Assembly (NCBI GenBank): GCA_021770925.1
Contig: JAETPY010000007.1
Coordinates: forward strand, 1-46,456
Source of the DNA: Erysipelotrichaceae bacterium
GTDB lineage: Bacteria > Bacillota_I > Bacilli_A > Erysipelotrichales > Coprobacillaceae
DNA length: 46,456 nucleotides
Direction of reading: 5' to 3'
Positions 43,252 to 46,456 of the stretch are shown here, one piece after another; the first letter of the stretch is position 1; each line of letters begins with the position of its first letter. The position numbers were made by a program, and so were the translations under genes. Under the pieces are notes generated by a model. That model did not search any database, was not told the origin of the DNA, and saw only the letters and a program-made list of their open reading frames with translations.

Positions 43252-43535
43252 GAAATTAAATCTGAAAAATCATTTATACTCAAATGAGATGCTTCTTTTA
43301 CTACTTGTAAACTTAAATAATCAAATATTTCCGAAAAATCAAGACTCATGATATCATCAATAATTTCACACATAGGAATAGCATCTCTTTGTTTCCACTT
43401 ACGTTCAAATAAATAATCTTTTATTTGCTGCTCAGAAATATTATGAATATTTTGATGTTTAAAGTCACGGGCTTTTAATTTAATTAAAAAATTAAGATCA
43501 CGTTTATTAAATTTAAAATCGTTAATCGATTCCAT
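43245..43535 (-). CDS. comN: Post-transcriptional regulator ComN family protein
   Basis: 96 aa. The central pattern ISEQQIKDYLFERKWKQRDAI and MCEIIDDIMSLDFSEIFDYLS matches the short ComN family, in Bacillus a regulator of comE mRNA. Neighbour spoVB, divergent here, adjoins comN in Bacillus too, which supports the call. Ribosome site GGAGGG. Whether competence genes are its target in this organism is unknown. Confidence 0.8.
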   Translation of the reverse strand: MESINDFKFNKRDLNFLIKLKARDFKHQNIHNISEQQIKDYLFERKWKQRDAIPMCEIIDDIMSLDFSEIFDYLSLQVVKEASHLSINDFSDLISK

Positions 43536-43602
43536 TTACAGCCCTCCATTTCAAAGTCACTTACATATTATATGACAAATTCCAACAGAAAGGAAGTGCT
43601 TT

Positions 43603-44901
43603 ATGAAAAGAAAACTAATAAATTCATTTATCATTCTTTCCGCCAGTTCAGCCATTGCAAAATTATTCAGCATCTTTAATAGAATGATTTTAGCCCGTCA
43701 ATTAAGCAGTGAAGCTATGGCACTATATATTCTAGTTATGCCTACTGTTTCTTTATGTATTACTTTAGGACAATTAGGTATTCCATCAGCAGTATTTAGA
43801 CTGGTTGCTAACCCTAAATATAGTAATAAAAAAATTATTATTTCTGCATTTACAATTTGTCTTTTTACATGTGTTATTGTAATGAGTACACTTTTATTTT
43901 CTTCAAAATTCATCAGTCATAATTTATTAAAAAATGAAGGTGCATTTTATCCTTTGTTGTCGCTGGCTCTATTTATTCCCTTAGTAGGAATAAGCGGAAT
44001 CATTAAAAATTATTTTTTAGCTCGACAAAATGTTTATCTTGTTGCAAAAGCTGGTTTTATTGAAGAAATAGCTCGTTTAAGTTTTAGTTATTTAATGATT
44101 AGACAATTTTCATTTTTAGCAGATACTTATTTAGTAAGTTTTGCCACATTAGCTATGTCAATTGGTGAATTAAGCTCTATTATTTATCTATCAACTCGTT
44201 TAAAAGATCATAAAATTACTACCTTTAATAAACAAAACATTATCAATAACTTGCAAATAAAAGATATGTTGAATATTGCTATGCCTTTAACTGGTTCAAG
44301 GCTGTATCACTGTATTGTTTCTTTTTTAGAACCAATTACATTAGTTTATGTATTAACCCAATTTAATCTGAGTGAAAGTACCATTCATCAGCAATATGCT
44401 GTTATAAGCGGATATGTTATTTCTTTACTAGTTACCCCTACTTTTTTTAATAATGTTGTCTATCGTCTATTTTTACCAATCATTACTGATGATGTTGTTT
44501 ATAAAAAAATATCTCTAGCTAGAAAGCACATACTCTTAGCATTAGTGGGAAGTTTTTTAATCAGTATCCCTTTTACTATAATTTTTTATTTTATTCCTGA
44601 ATTCTGTTTGAAAATTTTATATAATACAACCAGTGGTGCAAATTATCTTAAATATATGGCTATCCCTTTTACAATCTTCTATCTTCAAACACCGCTTAGC
44701 GCTTTATTACAAGCACTGAATCGTAATAAATTAATGTTTATTAGCAGCATTATTGAATGCACCAGTGAAATAATCTTAGTATATGTATTGAGTCATTACT
44801 TAGGGGTCTTCAGTATCGCAATTAGTTTACTAGCAGGGTTATTAATTACACTAATCATTAGTGCTGTTGCCTGTTATAAATATTTATTTATATCTAATTA
44901 A
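43603..44901 (+). CDS. spoVB: SpoVB-like polysaccharide/lipid flippase (MOP superfamily)
   Basis: 432 aa with about 12 membrane helices. The N-terminus (INSFIILSASSAIAKLFSIFNRMILARQL) and LGQLGIPSAVFRLVAN are typical of SpoVB and related MurJ/Wzx transporters. SpoVB is needed for spore cortex assembly, probably by moving lipid-linked precursors. Spore genes elsewhere in the window and the comN neighbour favour SpoVB over a general flippase, though it is shorter than the Bacillus protein (about 518 aa). Ribosome site AAAGGAAG. Confidence 0.82.
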   Translation: MKRKLINSFIILSASSAIAKLFSIFNRMILARQLSSEAMALYILVMPTVSLCITLGQLGIPSAVFRLVANPKYSNKKIIISAFTICLFTCVIVMSTLLFSSKFISHNLLKNEGAFYPLLSLALFIPLVGISGIIKNYFLARQNVYLVAKAGFIEEIARLSFSYLMIRQFSFLADTYLVSFATLAMSIGELSSIIYLSTRLKDHKITTFNKQNIINNLQIKDMLNIAMPLTGSRLYHCIVSFLEPITLVYVLTQFNLSESTIHQQYAVISGYVISLLVTPTFFNNVVYRLFLPIITDDVVYKKISLARKHILLALVGSFLISIPFTIIFYFIPEFCLKILYNTTSGANYLKYMAIPFTIFYLQTPLSALLQALNRNKLMFISSIIECTSEIILVYVLSHYLGVFSIAISLLAGLLITLIISAVACYKYLFISN

Positions 44902-44903
44902 AA

Positions 44904-44928
44904 TCTAAAAGGGCTGAACGAATCAGCC
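44904..44928 (-). terminator. Terminator between spoVB and the C45-like gene
   Basis: GGCTGA / TCAGCC stem with a 5-nt loop; CCCTTTTAGATTTT follows on the minus strand. Confidence 0.7.
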
Positions 44929-44929
44929 T

Positions 44930-45928
44930 CTAAATCAATTTAAATCTTTTATCTTCAATAAATTTTTTACGTGAAGGATTACCTTCAACCCGATAAATTT
45001 TTCTATCTTTTAAATCATACACCACTGACCAGACTGTATCTTTGCCCGTACTACGATCATACTGACAAATAAACCCATATTTTCCAGACAATAGATCAAC
45101 AGCATCATCAAATGTTTTAATTTGTTCATTTGATAATACTTTCGTCATTGTTAAATAACGTAACTCTGCATTCCAGCTATCAATAATAAGATTGTTATAT
45201 TTCTTCATTTTCTTAGTGTGAAATAAATTTGTTGCACAAACATACCCACTATCTGTAATAATTTCTATTGTTTCTCCGTTACATTCAATTACAGCTATCA
45301 TTCCTTTAGCATCTACTAGAGTAAAGGTCTGACTTGAAGCAATCGGTAAAATTTTAATTAACTCGATCACTTCATCTACAGTTTTACATTTTTCTAAAAA
45401 TAAACGAAGCAGCATTCCCGCGTTCAACCCCGGCTGTTTAACAGTTGGATAAACAGAAGTCAAACCAATTGCTAGAGCATGCTCATTAATTCCATCCTCC
45501 ATCTCTACACATGCTGTCGTATTACCAGAAAAAGCATATGAATCATTATCAAATTGATAAATACAATTACTATATAATTTTTCAATTTCAGTTAAAAAAT
45601 CGCTATTTCTTCCAAATAATAATTCTTGTTCATTTTTTATTACAAAGCAAGAACAATGAACCTCAGGTATAATACAGTACATTCCAAACAGCACGGAACA
45701 TATCGCCTCAAATGAACATTGCTGACCATCTGCGATTCCTTTTATTTCTTCAATAATTTCAGGAAAAAATTTTTGATAAAATGGTAGGCACTGCAAAGCA
45801 AACTCATTTCTTTCTTTAGTCAATTCAAAAGGGACATTATCTAAAAAATAATGATTGTTTTTTAACAACATCCTTCCCCATTTATAACCCATCTCGTAAT
45901 GGGTCCCTTTAAATCTTGCATGATACAT
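44930..45928 (-). CDS. C45-type Ntn hydrolase (acyltransferase/acylase-like)
   Basis: 332 aa. The N-terminus FKGTHYEMGYKWGRML and the core HCSCFVIK..ELLFGRNSDF fit the peptidase C45 / isopenicillin acyltransferase-like family, in which autocleavage exposes a nucleophilic Cys. By spacing to GRNSD the nucleophile should be Cys92, with Cys94 the alternative. No signal peptide, so cytoplasmic. Substrates in this family include acyl amides and penicillin-type side chains; choloylglycine (bile salt) hydrolases are distant relatives with a Cys near the start, unlike this. Ribosome site AAAGGAGC. Confidence 0.82.
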   Translation of the reverse strand: MYHARFKGTHYEMGYKWGRMLLKNNHYFLDNVPFELTKERNEFALQCLPFYQKFFPEIIEEIKGIADGQQCSFEAICSVLFGMYCIIPEVHCSCFVIKNEQELLFGRNSDFLTEIEKLYSNCIYQFDNDSYAFSGNTTACVEMEDGINEHALAIGLTSVYPTVKQPGLNAGMLLRLFLEKCKTVDEVIELIKILPIASSQTFTLVDAKGMIAVIECNGETIEIITDSGYVCATNLFHTKKMKKYNNLIIDSWNAELRYLTMTKVLSNEQIKTFDDAVDLLSGKYGFICQYDRSTGKDTVWSVVYDLKDRKIYRVEGNPSRKKFIEDKRFKLI

Positions 45929-45953
45929 AACTATTTTGCTCCTTTTTTAATAG

Positions 45954-45967
45954 AGCTACCGGTAACT
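45954..45967. promoter_or_regulatory. Palindrome at the predicted start site of the C45-like gene
   Basis: AGTTACCGGTAGCT is a palindrome except for one base pair position on each side, with core TACCGGTA. It is GC-rich in a very AT-rich setting and lies between the -10 box and the ribosome site, as an operator would. Confidence 0.4.
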
Positions 45968-45976
45968 CATAAACCA

Positions 45977-46005
45977 AGCATAAATCAACAAAAATTTATT
46001 GTCAA
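45977..46005 (-). promoter_or_regulatory. Probable promoter of the C45-like gene
   Basis: Perfect TTGACA (46000-46005), a 17-bp spacer and TATGCT (45977-45982). Confidence 0.55.
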
Positions 46006-46065
46006 TCATTTAAATTTTAATAAAATTTTTTTATTAAAATTCTATTCTGTCTATTTTTGGATAAT

Positions 46066-46343
46066 TTAAGTATGATTTGCCTTCTAATGTGTAGAATCAC
46101 CAAAAACAATATTCGGGTCAACAGATTCATAACCCTCTGTTTCACTAAGTATTTTGACAAATATCTGCTCAAATACTTAGATCTCCTAATATAGTTTTAT
46201 GACCATGTAGAATAGTTGAGAACTTTTTCTTCCATTGATAATCCTAGAAGCCATCTGAATGCAAAATTGACTTCTATTTCCCTGCATGCTTTTATCATTG
46301 AATTAATTCCAAAAATAATATTGATAAAAAGCACTACTAGATC
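46066..46343 (-). mobile_element. Decayed IS1182-family transposase fragment
   Basis: From 46343 on the minus strand one frame reads DLVVLFINIIFGINSM, REIEVNFAFRWLLGLSMEEK and VLNYSTWS, then a stop. After a one-base shift the other frame reads FEQIFVKILSETEGYESVDP and NIVFGDSTH, a stop, and KANHT. These match the N-terminal half of IS1182-type DDE transposases (DPVVLFK..FGIRS..EI..N.AYRWF.G, then FVD..VVFIDSTHVKAN). At least two stops and a frameshift make it inactive. An AT-only inverted repeat (46013-46040) lies beside it. Confidence 0.78.
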
Positions 46344-46401
46344 ACAATGTCGGCAACTTAAGGTGTTGGTGATTTATTACAGTAAATTTTTTGAAAATAA
46401 A

Positions 46402-46441
46402 AAAGCGAAGATAAGAACGTTATATTCTAGTCTTCGTTTTT
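46402..46441. terminator. Bidirectional terminator at the right edge
   Basis: CGAAGA / TCTTCG outer stem with an inner AGAA / TTCT pairing, flanked by an A run on the left and T7 on the right. It may end a minus-strand gene beyond the window or belong to the end of the IS1182 remnant. Confidence 0.65.
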
Positions 46442-46456
46442 TTGCGCATGAAAAAC

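Noticed and set aside
1-46456. CRISPR arrays, tRNA and rRNA genes, prophage genes
   Set aside because: Read for regularly spaced direct repeats, tRNA-like cloverleaf ends and phage structural genes; none found.

Overview
The window looks like a chromosomal segment of a spore-forming, very AT-rich Firmicute. The best guess is an Erysipelotrichia member of the Thomasclavelia / 'Clostridium ramosum' type. Support for this: two alpha/beta-type small acid-soluble spore protein genes, spoVB, ezrA, comN, a murC-ytxG-ytxH-ccpA block, two T-box leaders, and an SMC protein about 200 residues shorter than that of Bacillus. The species call is inference. No rRNA, tRNA or CRISPR array was seen, and most genes lie on the minus strand.

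Layout, left to right. 1-2.5 kb: a secreted GH3 N-acetylhexosaminidase with C-terminal FIVAR-like repeats, cut by the window edge. 2.6-10.5 kb (minus): response regulator, histidine kinase, smc, ftsY, ylxM, ffh, with no terminator seen between them, ending at the ffh terminator. 10.5-13.1 kb: nrnA followed by a large membrane protein of unknown function. 13.4-15.6 kb: a decayed transglutaminase-like gene, an AlkD-like glycosylase, and ackA with a clear promoter and an upstream cre box. 15.6-18 kb: two spore-protein genes bracketing an accessory module. The module holds a truncated third spore-protein copy, 71-bp direct repeats, a promoter between inverted repeats, and two related secreted proteins, one of them frameshifted. 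18-22 kb: thiI, cysteine desulfurase, ezrA. 22.2-27.3 kb: a C26 glutamine amidotransferase with a beta-hydroxyacid dehydrogenase (plus strand), an EamA transporter, truB-ribF, and ttcA. 27.4-29.3 kb: gene remnants, then tyrS under a Tyr T-box. 29.3-33 kb: a YbjQ protein and murC-ytxG-ytxH-ccpA. 33.1-37.5 kb: hisS-aspS-M24 peptidase under a T-box whose specifier can be read as Asp or His. 37.6-38.7 kb: a gene-poor stretch with an IS110 fragment and a promoter-driven hydrophobic micropeptide. 38.7-43.5 kb: comN, recJ, apt, rel. 43.6-46.5 kb: spoVB, a C45-type Ntn hydrolase, and a decayed IS1182-family transposase.

How the parts connect. CcpA is encoded here, and a near-consensus cre sits just upstream of the ackA -35 box, as expected for CcpA-activated overflow metabolism. 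ThiI and the adjacent cysteine desulfurase form a sulfur relay, and TtcA is a second tRNA-thiolation enzyme. The SRP protein, its receptor and SMC are cotranscribed behind a two-component system. Terminators are compact, and several genes (ezrA, ribF, comN, and the C26/HIBADH unit against the EamA gene) have their stop codons inside terminator hairpins.

The most unusual regions are the 16.0-17.7 kb module (possible invertible promoter, direct repeats, orphan secreted paralogues), the micropeptide locus near 38.0-38.2 kb, and the ambiguous specifier of the hisS T-box. All calls come from reading the sequence; no database search was run.
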